Assembly (NCBI GenBank): GCA_963668605.1
Contig: OY764903.1
Coordinates: 4,526,001-4,590,000, forward strand
Length of the DNA: 64,000 nt
Source of the DNA: G963668605 sp963668605
GTDB taxonomy: Bacteria > Acidobacteriota > Terriglobia > Bryobacterales > Bryobacteraceae
Direction: 5' to 3'
In this document: piece by piece, positions 43,500-52,069 of the stretch
Numbering within the stretch: position 1 is the stretch's first letter
Layout of the letters: each line of letters opens with the position of its first letter
Notes under the pieces: model-generated
What the model was told of the DNA's origin: nothing
Database searches by the model: none
The model's input: the letters and a program-made list of their open reading frames with translations, nothing else
Made by a program: the position numbers and the translations under genes

Positions 43500-44996
43500 G
43501 TGACACTACCTTACTACGGCCGAGGGCTATCGCGCCGCAATTTCTTGCGCGGCGCTATCGCCGCGCCGGTTACGCTCGGACTTGCGAGCGCCGCCGCGCG
43601 GCCGCTCAATTTTGTTTTCATCCTGGCGGACGATCTGGGATGGGCGGATCTCACCTGCTACGGCGGAGACCTGCACGAGACTCCCAATATCGACCGTCTG
43701 GCCCGTGAGAGTGTGCGCTTTACCGACGCGTACTCCGCCGCGCCGGTCTGCTCTCCGACGCGCGCATCGATCATGACCGGCAAGCATCCGGCCCGCCTGC
43801 ACATGACTACGTGGCACGAAGCCGCGGACGCGCCGCCGCCGCGAAACCGCAAAGTGATTCCGCCCGCCGTAGTCGCCAACCTGCCGCTCGAAGAAGTGAC
43901 CATCGCCGAAGAATTGCGCGACGCCGGATACCGAACCACGCTGGTGGGCAAATGGCATCTGGGCACCGCCGGTTTCTACCCGGAAACGCAGGGCTTCGAC
44001 GTCAATATCGGCGGGACCTTCTGGGGCGCTCCGCCCACATTCTTCTACCCGTACCGCGGCCTCTTCGGCAAGAAGGAACTGCGTTACGTGCCGCATTTGG
44101 AAAACGGAAGCCCGGGCGAATACCTTACGGACCGGCTCACGAGCGAAGCGCTCAAGACGCTGGACCATGAACCGGGCCGGCCTTTTTTCCTCTACCTCGC
44201 GCATCACGCCGTACACACGCCCATCGAGGCCAAAGCGCCGATGATCGAGAAGTACACCGCTAAGTTGCGCGGCGGCATGCATCATCAGAACGCCGCTTAC
44301 GCCGCCATGGTGCAGAGCCTCGACGAGAGCGTAGGCCGTGTGCAGGCCGACCTCGAGCGGCGCGGCCTGGCGGACAACACGGTCATCGTCTTCACCTCGG
44401 ACAACGGCGGCTTCATCAACCGCTATGAGAACAAGGACGTGACCAGCAATTATCCGCTGCGCTCGGGAAAAGGCTCTCTGTACGAAGGCGGGGTTCGCGT
44501 ACCACTCATCGTCAAGTGGCCGGGAGTGACGAAGGCTGGAAGCACTTGCGCGGAACCGGTGTATGCGGCGGACCTGTTTGCCACTCTGCTGGAAATAGCA
44601 AACCGTCCGGCGCCGTCCACGACTGGACGCGAGATCGACGGCATCAGCATCGTACCCCTACTGCGCAATCCTTCGGCGCGGCTGAATCGCGACGCGCTGT
44701 TTTTTCACTTTCCGCATTACTATGCGACGACTTCGCCGGTAAGCGCCGTCCGCGCGCGCGAATGGAAACTCCTGGAGTACCACGAAGACGGGCGCCTGGA
44801 ACTGTTCAACCTCGCCAAGGATCTCTCCGAAAGCGAGAACCTCGCCCAGAAACTGCCGGAGCGCACCGAAGAGCTGCGCAAACGGCTGAATAGCTGGCGG
44901 CAAACCGTGAAAGCACAAATGCCCACGCCCAATCCCGACTTCCGCGAGCGGCGCTCACAAGTCCCGGCCAGCGGCCCGAACGACGAGGAAAGCTGA
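43500..44996 (+). CDS. Exported sulfatase (formylglycine-dependent)
   Basis: It hydrolyses sulfate esters, likely on glycans. A twin-arginine leader (LSRRNFLRGAIAAPVTLG) is followed by the metal site FILADDLGWADLTCYGG and the sulfatase signature CSPTRASIMTGKHP, whose Cys is converted to formylglycine. LVGKWHLG and FTSDNGGF complete the active site. GTG 43500 is favoured because GGAGG lies five bases upstream; ATG 43488 is in frame. It needs a maturation enzyme (FGE or anSME) encoded elsewhere. Confidence 0.93.
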   Translation: MTLPYYGRGLSRRNFLRGAIAAPVTLGLASAAARPLNFVFILADDLGWADLTCYGGDLHETPNIDRLARESVRFTDAYSAAPVCSPTRASIMTGKHPARLHMTTWHEAADAPPPRNRKVIPPAVVANLPLEEVTIAEELRDAGYRTTLVGKWHLGTAGFYPETQGFDVNIGGTFWGAPPTFFYPYRGLFGKKELRYVPHLENGSPGEYLTDRLTSEALKTLDHEPGRPFFLYLAHHAVHTPIEAKAPMIEKYTAKLRGGMHHQNAAYAAMVQSLDESVGRVQADLERRGLADNTVIVFTSDNGGFINRYENKDVTSNYPLRSGKGSLYEGGVRVPLIVKWPGVTKAGSTCAEPVYAADLFATLLEIANRPAPSTTGREIDGISIVPLLRNPSARLNRDALFFHFPHYYATTSPVSAVRAREWKLLEYHEDGRLELFNLAKDLSESENLAQKLPERTEELRKRLNSWRQTVKAQMPTPNPDFRERRSQVPASGPNDEES

Positions 44997-45300
44997 GCAG
45001 CCAGGGCTGCTGCATTTCGGCCAGGCCAGGGTTTCCATTGGCAGACACGCTCCCGGGGTGAGTAGAGCGCGGCATTCAACAAGAAGCGGGAAAGGAGTTC
45101 ACGCGTAGTCCACAGGGATTACCCTGGCGGCCGGGCAGACGGCCACGCGCGACTTCACGCTTCATACCGGCAACATCCCAGAGGCTATCACGGTGTCCGC
45201 TACAGCGGAGGTACTGCTAGCAGAACGACAACGGCTTAGGCATACTGAAAGTTCTCGATCCGAAGATTCTCGAAATGGCTCGTCCCAAGGAGAAAGCAAA
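44997..45300. other. 304-bp gap between sulfatase and DUF3604 gene
   Basis: No gene, hairpin with T-run or tRNA was seen. The frame of the next gene stays open back to 45193, but only the part from 45301 looks coding. A 10-bp palindrome CTGCTAGCAG lies near 45217. Confidence 0.5.
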
Positions 45301-46893
45301 TTGAATCTCGTTACAACCCGCCGGGAGTGTCTTGCGTCGGTGGCCGCGGTGGCGTGCGGAACCTTAGGCAATTCGGCGGCGCAAGCCTCAGCACAATCGG
45401 AGACCGGTCTCAATACGTATTTCGGCGACGTGCACAACCACTCGAGTGTCGGTTACGCGCTCGGTTCGTTGCGCCGCTCTTATGAAATCGCTCGCAACCA
45501 TCTCGACTTCTTTGCTTTCACACCCCACGCCCACTGGCATGACATCAGGCACTTCGACGGCAACATCGAGGACAAGTGGATCAACGGTTTCCACGTGACG
45601 AAGGCGCGCTGGCCGGAAGTCCTGAAGACCGCGAAGGAATTCGACGCGCCGGGGAAGTTCGTGACCTTGGCTGGCTACGAATGGCATTCGACCAGCCTCG
45701 GCGATTATCACATTCTGTTCCCGGACCTCGACGCGGAATTGTACACACCCGACGACTTGAAGGACTTGCAGCGCTTCGCCGCCAAGCGGGGCTGCATCAT
45801 GATCCCGCACCATCTTTCGGTTCGCGAAGGCAAGCGTGGAGCGAACTTTGCCCACCGTGATCCCAAGGTCTCGCCGCTCCTGGAGATCTACTCCGAATGG
45901 GGCAACTCGGAATCGGATCGCGCTCCCTTTCCGTTTCTCCGCCATACGGAACCAGGCCGCTGGACGAAGAACACGATGCAATACGCCTTGGCGCATGGCC
46001 AACGCTTTGGAGTTGTCGCATCCAGCGACGACCATCTGGGATATCCCGGCGGCTGGGGTGAAGGTCTGGCGGCGGTGCTGGCGCCGGATCTATCTCGCAA
46101 GTCAATCATGGAGGCCCTCCTCGACCGCCGGACCTACGCCGTCACCGGTGACCGCATCGTCCTTGGCTTTACCTTGAACGGAAAGTTGATGGGCCGCGAA
46201 CTGCCCTACACGCGCGAACGGCGTATCCGCGTGTCCGTCACCGGCTGGGACCAGGTGGAGCGCGTAGAGGTGCTGAAGAACAATCGCGTGATCCACCGGA
46301 ACTTTCCTGCCGACCGCGAAACGTCTTCCGCGAGTTGGGGCAAGCCGGTCCTGGCTCGATTCGAGTACGGCTGGGGCCCTTGGCCCGCACTTGGCATTAC
46401 GCGCGCCTGCGACTGGGACTTCACCTGCCGCGTGGAGAACGGCCGCATCGAAGCCGTCCAGCCCTGCTTTTTGCCGGGGCCGCTCGAAGAGGAGCGTCGG
46501 GACCAGGTTCTCGACCGCACGGAGCGGAGCGTGCGCGTGCGCTCGTTCACCGCGCTACGGCAACAGATCGAGGACCGCTCGCAGAAGGCTCTGATCCTTA
46601 AGATGCGCGGCGGGCCGGACACGAAGCTGACGGTATCGCTGGACGTGCCTTCCAAACAGACGCTCTCGATGACGTTCCGGGATCTCGCCGAATCGAGCGA
46701 AGTGATGTACACGGGCGAGTTCCCCAAAGAGTCGGCGTTGCTCAATCGCATCGTCTTCAATGAGCATTACGAGACTTCTTTCGACGTGGATGACATCGGG
46801 GACGGCGCGCAGGCAGACTGGTACTATGTTCGCGTGGTGCAGGCCAACGGGCAACATGCCTGGTCGAGCCCGATTTGGGTGGAGAAGGCATAG
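45301..46893 (+). CDS. Exported PHP-like metallophosphoesterase (DUF3604 type)
   Basis: The Tat-like leader is TTRRECLASVAAVACGTL. Metal ligands of a PHP-like fold appear as YFGDVHNHSS, FTPHAHWHD, MIPHHLSV and VVASSDDHLGYPGG. The C-terminal half is beta-rich. DUF3604 proteins often accompany sulfatases and glycan genes, but their substrate is unsettled. The TTG start at 45301 has AAGGAG eight bases upstream, better than the in-frame GTG at 45193. It lies between the sulfatase and a Gfo/Idh oxidoreductase in the same direction. Confidence 0.8.
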   Translation: MNLVTTRRECLASVAAVACGTLGNSAAQASAQSETGLNTYFGDVHNHSSVGYALGSLRRSYEIARNHLDFFAFTPHAHWHDIRHFDGNIEDKWINGFHVTKARWPEVLKTAKEFDAPGKFVTLAGYEWHSTSLGDYHILFPDLDAELYTPDDLKDLQRFAAKRGCIMIPHHLSVREGKRGANFAHRDPKVSPLLEIYSEWGNSESDRAPFPFLRHTEPGRWTKNTMQYALAHGQRFGVVASSDDHLGYPGGWGEGLAAVLAPDLSRKSIMEALLDRRTYAVTGDRIVLGFTLNGKLMGRELPYTRERRIRVSVTGWDQVERVEVLKNNRVIHRNFPADRETSSASWGKPVLARFEYGWGPWPALGITRACDWDFTCRVENGRIEAVQPCFLPGPLEEERRDQVLDRTERSVRVRSFTALRQQIEDRSQKALILKMRGGPDTKLTVSLDVPSKQTLSMTFRDLAESSEVMYTGEFPKESALLNRIVFNEHYETSFDVDDIGDGAQADWYYVRVVQANGQHAWSSPIWVEKA

Positions 46894-46957
46894 GTATGCG
46901 CCGAGAAACCTTCCTTCAAACAGTCGTGCCTGCAGTCCAATTCATTGAGAGGAATAA

Positions 46958-48256
46958 ATGATTAAAACATCCAGACGTGCATTTCTCGCCGCTACCGCCG
47001 CGGCCCATGGACGGATCCTCGGCGCCAATGACCGCATACAAATCGGTTGTGTTGGCGTCGGCGGCAATGGGTTCGGAATGCTGGAAGCGCTGGTGGAGCG
47101 CAGCGGCGAAGCCGGCGCAACAGTCCAAGTCGTGGCCGTCTCCGACATCTATGAGAAGCGCAAGGAGCGCGCACGGCAAGCTGCTAAGTTGTCGCAGCGG
47201 CAGATCCATCACGATTACCGCGAAGTTATCGGCAACAAGGACGTCGATGCCGTGTTCCTCTCCGTGCCCGACCACTGGCACGCCCGTATGGCCATCGAGG
47301 CCATGGCTGCGGGCAAAGACGTCTATCTGCAGAAACCAATGACGCTGACGATCGAGGAGGCGCGGAACATCACGGAGGCGGCGGCGAAATACGGCCGTAT
47401 CCTACAGGTGGGCAGCCAGCACCTTTCCGACCAGCGCTACCACGTCGCACGCGACATGGTAGCGGCCGGCGAGATCGGGAAGCTGCTCTGGGCTCAGAAC
47501 ACGTACAGCCGCAATACGCTGGCGGGCGAATGGAACTACTTTGTGGAACCCGAGGCAACGCCCGAAACCCTCGATTGGAAGCGCTGGCTCGGTTCGGCGC
47601 CCGACCGTCCGTTCAGCCCGGAACGCTACTTCCGCTGGCGCAAGTATTGGGATTACTCCGGCGGCATCGCCACCGATCTCTTTTATCACCGCTTGGGACC
47701 GCTGCTATTCGCCATGGGCCCGCAGTTCCCCAGCCGCGTGAGCGCGTCGGGGGGAATCTACGTACAGAAGGACCGTGAGGTGCCGGACACGTACTCCACT
47801 GTAATTGAGTATCCCGATTTCTATGTCAACCTTTCCGGATCGATGGCCAATGCCGGAGCGCAAAGCATGATTTTGCCCGCCATCTACGGCCAGAAAGGAA
47901 CGATCGTCATCGAGGACAAGGGCGTGCGCCTGATTCCCGAACCGATCTATCTTCGCGCCGGAGCAAGCGCCGAGGAGAAGGCCGGCAAGTTCATTCCCGT
48001 TGAAACACGCGATCTGAACCGAGCCCATACGGACAATCTGTTCGAGTGCATGCGCACGCGCAAAAAAACAGTATTGCATCCTGAATTCGGCTGGCAGCTC
48101 ATGACCGCCATCCGCCTCGGAGTTGATTCCTACAGGCAAGGCCGCCTGATGCTGTTCGATCCCACGCAGCGGCGCGTTGTGGAGCGCCCCCCGAACCGGC
48201 CTGCGTACAGCGGCGACGGCACGAACCACCCGTCGGTAAAAAGAAGAAGAGGATAG
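46958..48256 (+). CDS. Tat-exported Gfo/Idh/MocA-family oxidoreductase (second copy)
   Basis: The leader is IKTSRRAFLAATAAAHG. The Rossmann motif IGCVGVGGNGFGM is followed by VDAVFLSVPDHWHARM, then DVYLQKPMTLTIEEA (EKP-like site) and GGIATDLFYHRLGP. 432 residues, ending in a basic tail KRRRG. GAGAGGAA precedes the ATG. It shares domain type but not close sequence with the copy at 29.5-30.8 kb. Its place after sulfatase and DUF3604 genes suggests action on a desulfated sugar. Confidence 0.9.
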   Translation: MIKTSRRAFLAATAAAHGRILGANDRIQIGCVGVGGNGFGMLEALVERSGEAGATVQVVAVSDIYEKRKERARQAAKLSQRQIHHDYREVIGNKDVDAVFLSVPDHWHARMAIEAMAAGKDVYLQKPMTLTIEEARNITEAAAKYGRILQVGSQHLSDQRYHVARDMVAAGEIGKLLWAQNTYSRNTLAGEWNYFVEPEATPETLDWKRWLGSAPDRPFSPERYFRWRKYWDYSGGIATDLFYHRLGPLLFAMGPQFPSRVSASGGIYVQKDREVPDTYSTVIEYPDFYVNLSGSMANAGAQSMILPAIYGQKGTIVIEDKGVRLIPEPIYLRAGASAEEKAGKFIPVETRDLNRAHTDNLFECMRTRKKTVLHPEFGWQLMTAIRLGVDSYRQGRLMLFDPTQRRVVERPPNRPAYSGDGTNHPSVKRRRG

Positions 48257-48440
48257 CCGTGAGGGCTCGCGGGATTCAGAGTTGACGGTTCGGCATAACA
48301 CGCCGTTTCAACCCACTCGCGCTATTGGCCCTTACTGTTGCGGCAATTGGCTACCAGAGCACCCGGCATAGCGCTGCGCGCCGTGAACAGCGCCAAAATC
48401 AGGCCGGGGTGTGCGACATCGAAGTGGAGGCACCCGGAAG

Positions 48441-48543
48441 GCGGACCCCCAGGTCCGCAACCAACCCCCGGTTGGTTCGAGGATTCCGCGAGAGCTCTGC
48501 CGCCGGTGCTCCGGGGCACGATGGGCGACCGCCCCCCGGCGGT
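48441..48543. other. Cluster of three perfect hairpins in a non-coding gap
   Basis: The 365-bp gap 48257-48621 between convergent genes holds GCGGACC/GGTCCGC (48441-48458), directly abutting AACCAAC/GTTGGTT (48459-48477), and ACCGCC/GGCGGT (48528-48543), all with 4-5-nt loops. No T-run follows. They may form a bidirectional termination zone or a structured RNA. Elsewhere in the gap only a signal-peptide-like scrap (LALLALTVAAIG) is seen. Confidence 0.55.
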
Positions 48544-48621
48544 TCGCAACAAGGCTCAGCAGCTAATATGCGCAGGTCCGCCAGTTCTCGCCTCTGTGCC
48601 ACACTCCCATCCGGCCGTGCT

Positions 48622-49827
48622 TCATTGCATCTTCGCGAATCGATCGGTCGCCGCTTTTAGAAAGACCCCTTCGATCTTGTTTCCATCCGGAGTCAGGAAC
48701 GCTCCGGAATGTTGCCGCAGCAACACCATGACGAGCTTGCTGTGAGGGTCCACCCACATCGCAGTCTTGTAGGCGCCGCCATGGCCGAAGCTGCCGTCGC
48801 TGCGGCCGTCGCCGCCGTTCCCCTTCCGCAGTACGGACCAGCCGAAACCGTAACCTTGCGGGAGGTCGCCCGTCTGAATCGAAGTCATCTGCCGGACCGC
48901 TTCGATGGACAGATACCGCTTACCTTCGAAGACGCCGCCTGCAAGGACCATCTGGCAAAACCGGGTGATGTCGCGCGCGGTGGAAAACAGCCCGCCCGCC
49001 GGCATGGGTTGGCGCTTGCGGTCGTCCAGCGGATAGCGCAGTTGGGTGATGGTGGTCTCTTCCAGTTCCTTCTTCGCGAGGTTCGATTTGTAGGACTTTG
49101 CCAGCCGCTGGAGTTGTTTGCGGGAGGGCCAGAACGTCGTGTCCTTCATCCCTAAAGGGGTAAGCAGGCGCCGCTGCAAAAATTCCTCATACGGCATGCC
49201 ACTGACCACCTCGATGATTCGGCCGGCGGTGTTAATGCCGGCGTTGGAATACCGATACTTGCTGCCGGGAGGGAACTCGAGCGGCGTCATGGCGTAACTG
49301 CGCGCTCCGGCAATGAGCGGGAACAGGTCGAGCGTTGGCTGTTCCATGGCCGAAGTCGGCGGCAGGCCGCTGGTGTGCGTCAACACATTCCGGACGGTTA
49401 TTGGGTGGCCCGGCTTTTTCAGCAGGATGTGATCCTGGTCCTTCTCGACGGCCAACCACTGACCTTTGAACTCCGGAAGATATTTCTCCACCGGGTCGTC
49501 GATGTTGACCTTGCCTTCGTCCACCAGCATCATCAGCGCCGTGGCGGTAATCGGTTTGCTCATTGAAGCGATCCAGAACAGCGCATCCGCGGTCATCGGT
49601 TTCTTTGCCGCGATGTCGGCGTAGCCGATGGTTTCGACGCTCAAAACTGTGTCCTGCGATGCAATCAGCGTCACTGCGCCAGCCAGCGTGCGATTCTCGA
49701 TGAACGGCTTGAGCGCGGAGGCAATGCCTGCCGGCGCATTCGGAGGTGGCGCTTGAGCCTCGGCTGTGCCGAAGGCGGCGGTGATCGTTAGAATAGCAAG
49801 AAGATGTGATGACCTTAGTTTGAACAT
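48622..49827 (-). CDS. Secreted serine hydrolase, class C beta-lactamase fold
   Basis: This penicillin-binding-protein-like hydrolase may be an esterase or D-amino-acid peptidase. A signal peptide (MFKLRSSHLLAILTITAAFG) is followed by SMSK (Ser-x-x-Lys nucleophile), YSNAG (Tyr motif) and FGHGGAYKT (third motif). HTSGLP is the family loop. The 401-residue length is typical. It is the last gene of a three-gene minus-strand operon behind two paralogous SGNH-like genes, with gaps of 12 and 6 nt. Confidence 0.92.
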   Translation of the reverse strand: MFKLRSSHLLAILTITAAFGTAEAQAPPPNAPAGIASALKPFIENRTLAGAVTLIASQDTVLSVETIGYADIAAKKPMTADALFWIASMSKPITATALMMLVDEGKVNIDDPVEKYLPEFKGQWLAVEKDQDHILLKKPGHPITVRNVLTHTSGLPPTSAMEQPTLDLFPLIAGARSYAMTPLEFPPGSKYRYSNAGINTAGRIIEVVSGMPYEEFLQRRLLTPLGMKDTTFWPSRKQLQRLAKSYKSNLAKKELEETTITQLRYPLDDRKRQPMPAGGLFSTARDITRFCQMVLAGGVFEGKRYLSIEAVRQMTSIQTGDLPQGYGFGWSVLRKGNGGDGRSDGSFGHGGAYKTAMWVDPHSKLVMVLLRQHSGAFLTPDGNKIEGVFLKAATDRFAKMQ

Positions 49828-49839
49828 GCCGTCTCTTGC

Positions 49840-50850
49840 CTACTTCAAAAACCACGAACGCGTGACCGGATCGTTTTTGAAAAAGTTCATCATCAGGGCC
49901 GCGACCTTTGCCGTCCCTTTATCAGATGGGTGGAGTCCGTCCTCCCTGACATCCTCACGCAGGTAGACAAAGCCATCTTTGCGCCCTTTGACGCCGTCGG
50001 TCCACAGATATGGACCCCACGCGATCCAGGGCGAGCGCAGCGCTCCCTTGGCGGTGTCGTAATTCAACTCCGGATCTCCCGCCAATTGGCGGGCCACCGC
50101 CCATTTCACCGCAAAGCCCGTCTCGTACGCGCCGGGCTCCGGACTGCCGCCCAGCTCGGTGTAGCCGCCATACGTGCGGCTACTCAGAAAGGCCAGCTTC
50201 GCGTTCGGGAAACGGTCGTGCGCCACATGGAGCGTGGCAACGAGGTCGCTCGACAGTTGCCGGGCCATATCCGGAAATCCGACTGCGCCCGGGATCACCT
50301 CTTTGATCCAGAGCACCTGCACCTGGCGGGCGGTGACGCCGGTCGCGGACAAGCGCTGCTCCAATTCTTTCCAATAGCGCGAACCGGGGTCTGCCTGCTC
50401 CTTCGATGCGCGGCTCCCCACGCAGCCGTTTACGGCGACAATGCGCGGGTTGACGTCCGGATCCTCGGCTACTCGCTTCTGAAACCCCGGAAACTCGATA
50501 CTGGGATTCGAGAAACCGATTGCGAGAAGGACAATCTTGCCGTCCGGTGATTTGCGGCCTTCGGCGTCCAACGGAACAATTTCACGCGCGATCTTCAGCC
50601 CGGCCTGCACGTGCTCCGGCGGCGCAACGTTTTTTCCGCCAGGATACAGGCCGCCGGCTTCGCCTTTGTAGGTCCCACCTCCCAGTTCGGTCAATGGAAT
50701 CAGCCCAATCGATGATTGCGGAGGATTCGCTTTCATGTACTGCTTCCGCCGCTCCTCCATTTGTTGGGAGTTGGGGCGTTGCTGGGGCTGGCCTAACAGC
50801 GCAACCGTGGTAGAGAGCAAGAAAATCGCCGCCGTGTAGTGTAGTCTCAT
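49840..50850 (-). CDS. Secreted SGNH-like protein, paralogue 1
   Basis: The signal peptide (LHYTAAIFLLSTTVALLG) is followed by one domain shared with the next two genes: GGGTYKGEAGGLYPGG, VLLAIGFSNPSIEF, WIAWGPYLWTDG and EDGLHPSDKG. The G-x-S-N block and terminal D-x-x-H suit an SGNH-type hydrolase, but a GxND block is not evident. 336 residues. No database family is recognised by eye. It is the middle gene of the operon ending in the serine hydrolase. Confidence 0.75.
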   Translation of the reverse strand: MRLHYTAAIFLLSTTVALLGQPQQRPNSQQMEERRKQYMKANPPQSSIGLIPLTELGGGTYKGEAGGLYPGGKNVAPPEHVQAGLKIAREIVPLDAEGRKSPDGKIVLLAIGFSNPSIEFPGFQKRVAEDPDVNPRIVAVNGCVGSRASKEQADPGSRYWKELEQRLSATGVTARQVQVLWIKEVIPGAVGFPDMARQLSSDLVATLHVAHDRFPNAKLAFLSSRTYGGYTELGGSPEPGAYETGFAVKWAVARQLAGDPELNYDTAKGALRSPWIAWGPYLWTDGVKGRKDGFVYLREDVREDGLHPSDKGTAKVAALMMNFFKNDPVTRSWFLK

Positions 50851-50856
50851 ATTGAA

Positions 50857-52002
50857 TTACCTTCCCAGGAACCACGACTTCGCAGTCTGATCGGTCTTCA
50901 GGAATTCCATCAGTAACTTGGCAACTTTCTCTCTTCCGGAATTGGACGGATGCATTCCATCCTGTCCAAGCTCCTCGCGAAGCCACACCAAGCCATCTTT
51001 GCGTCCCTTTACGCCATCCGCCCACATGTAAGGCCCCCACGCGATCCATGGGGCCCGCACTGCTCCCTTCGCTGGATCGCAGTTCAACTCAGGTTTTCCG
51101 GCAATCTGGTCGGCGATCACCCATTTATTGGAGAAGCCGAACTCATAGGCGAAGGGCTCCGGATTCGCCGCACTCAATGCAAATCCGGCATAGACGCGGC
51201 TCGAAAGGTACGCGATCTTCAGATTCGGGAAGCGTGCTTTCGTCGTGTGCAGAATGTCGACCAGCCAACCCTGCAGTTTCTTCGCCTCGCCAGGAAACGG
51301 TAGTTGGCCATCGTAGAGCGGATACGTTTCCTTGATCCAGAGCGCCTGCACCTGAGCGTTGGATACCCCGGCAGTACTCATGCGCTGATCCACCACCCGC
51401 CAATAGTTCGATTGCGGATTGGCGGCCTGATCGGCGGCCTGCCCCGGCTGTGCGCCGTCCACAACCACCAGGTGCGGATTCAGCGCTTTGTCCGCCGCCG
51501 CCAATTTCTGGAAGAACTGGAACTCCATAGTGGTGTTCGACACTCCGGCCGACATCAGCACGATCTTCCCGTCGGGCGAAGCTTTGCCATCACGGTCCAA
51601 CGGGACGATCTGTTGTGCCATTCTCAATCCGGCCTTAAGGTGAGCCGGCGGCGGCACGTTCTCGCCTCCGGGGTAAAGGCCTCCCTGCTCTCCTTTGTAC
51701 GTGCCCTTGCCCAGATCAGTGAGCGCGATCATTCCCGTTGATTCGCGCGGCGGATGCTCCTTGACCCATTTCTCGTTTTGCGCGGCGCGCTGCGGATTCT
51801 GTTTCTGCTGCGCACCTTTCTGGTTTTGCTGCGCCGTCATGCGCTGGATGAACGCGCGGTCTTCAGCGCTGATTTGTTCGCCTCGATCACGTTTCGCGCG
51901 GATCTCCTGGATCTTTTTCTGATCCTCCGGATTCTGCGCGACGGCCGGGACAGAAATCAGCGAAGCTGCTACGATCAGGATTCCTACGAAGGTTTTTATC
52001 AT
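50857..52002 (-). CDS. Secreted SGNH-like protein, paralogue 2
   Basis: It has the same domain as its neighbours (GKGTYKGEQGGLYPGG, MSAGVSNTTMEFQFF, WIAWGPYMWADG, QDGMHPSNSGREKV), preceded by a signal peptide (KTFVGILIVAASLISVPAVA) and a Gln/Lys-rich helix of about 60 residues. 381 residues. ATG 52002 has AAGGA seven bases upstream; the longer frame to 52314 is rejected. It is the first gene of the operon and divergent from the fused paralogue, with 67 bp between. That gap has GGTGTTCCTT direct repeats. Confidence 0.75.
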   Translation of the reverse strand: MIKTFVGILIVAASLISVPAVAQNPEDQKKIQEIRAKRDRGEQISAEDRAFIQRMTAQQNQKGAQQKQNPQRAAQNEKWVKEHPPRESTGMIALTDLGKGTYKGEQGGLYPGGENVPPPAHLKAGLRMAQQIVPLDRDGKASPDGKIVLMSAGVSNTTMEFQFFQKLAAADKALNPHLVVVDGAQPGQAADQAANPQSNYWRVVDQRMSTAGVSNAQVQALWIKETYPLYDGQLPFPGEAKKLQGWLVDILHTTKARFPNLKIAYLSSRVYAGFALSAANPEPFAYEFGFSNKWVIADQIAGKPELNCDPAKGAVRAPWIAWGPYMWADGVKGRKDGLVWLREELGQDGMHPSNSGREKVAKLLMEFLKTDQTAKSWFLGR

Positions 52003-52069
52003 TGGTGTTCCTTGGTGTTCCTTGGAGTTGATGAAGCACAAGGGTATCATGTTTGAGAGCGAGGAGCTT

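Noticed and set aside
48325..48745. Overlapping plus-strand frames beginning with a signal-peptide-like stretch
   Set aside because: After the hydrophobic scrap the sequence runs through the hairpin cluster and into the opposite-strand hydrolase with no domain, so it is unlikely to be a gene.
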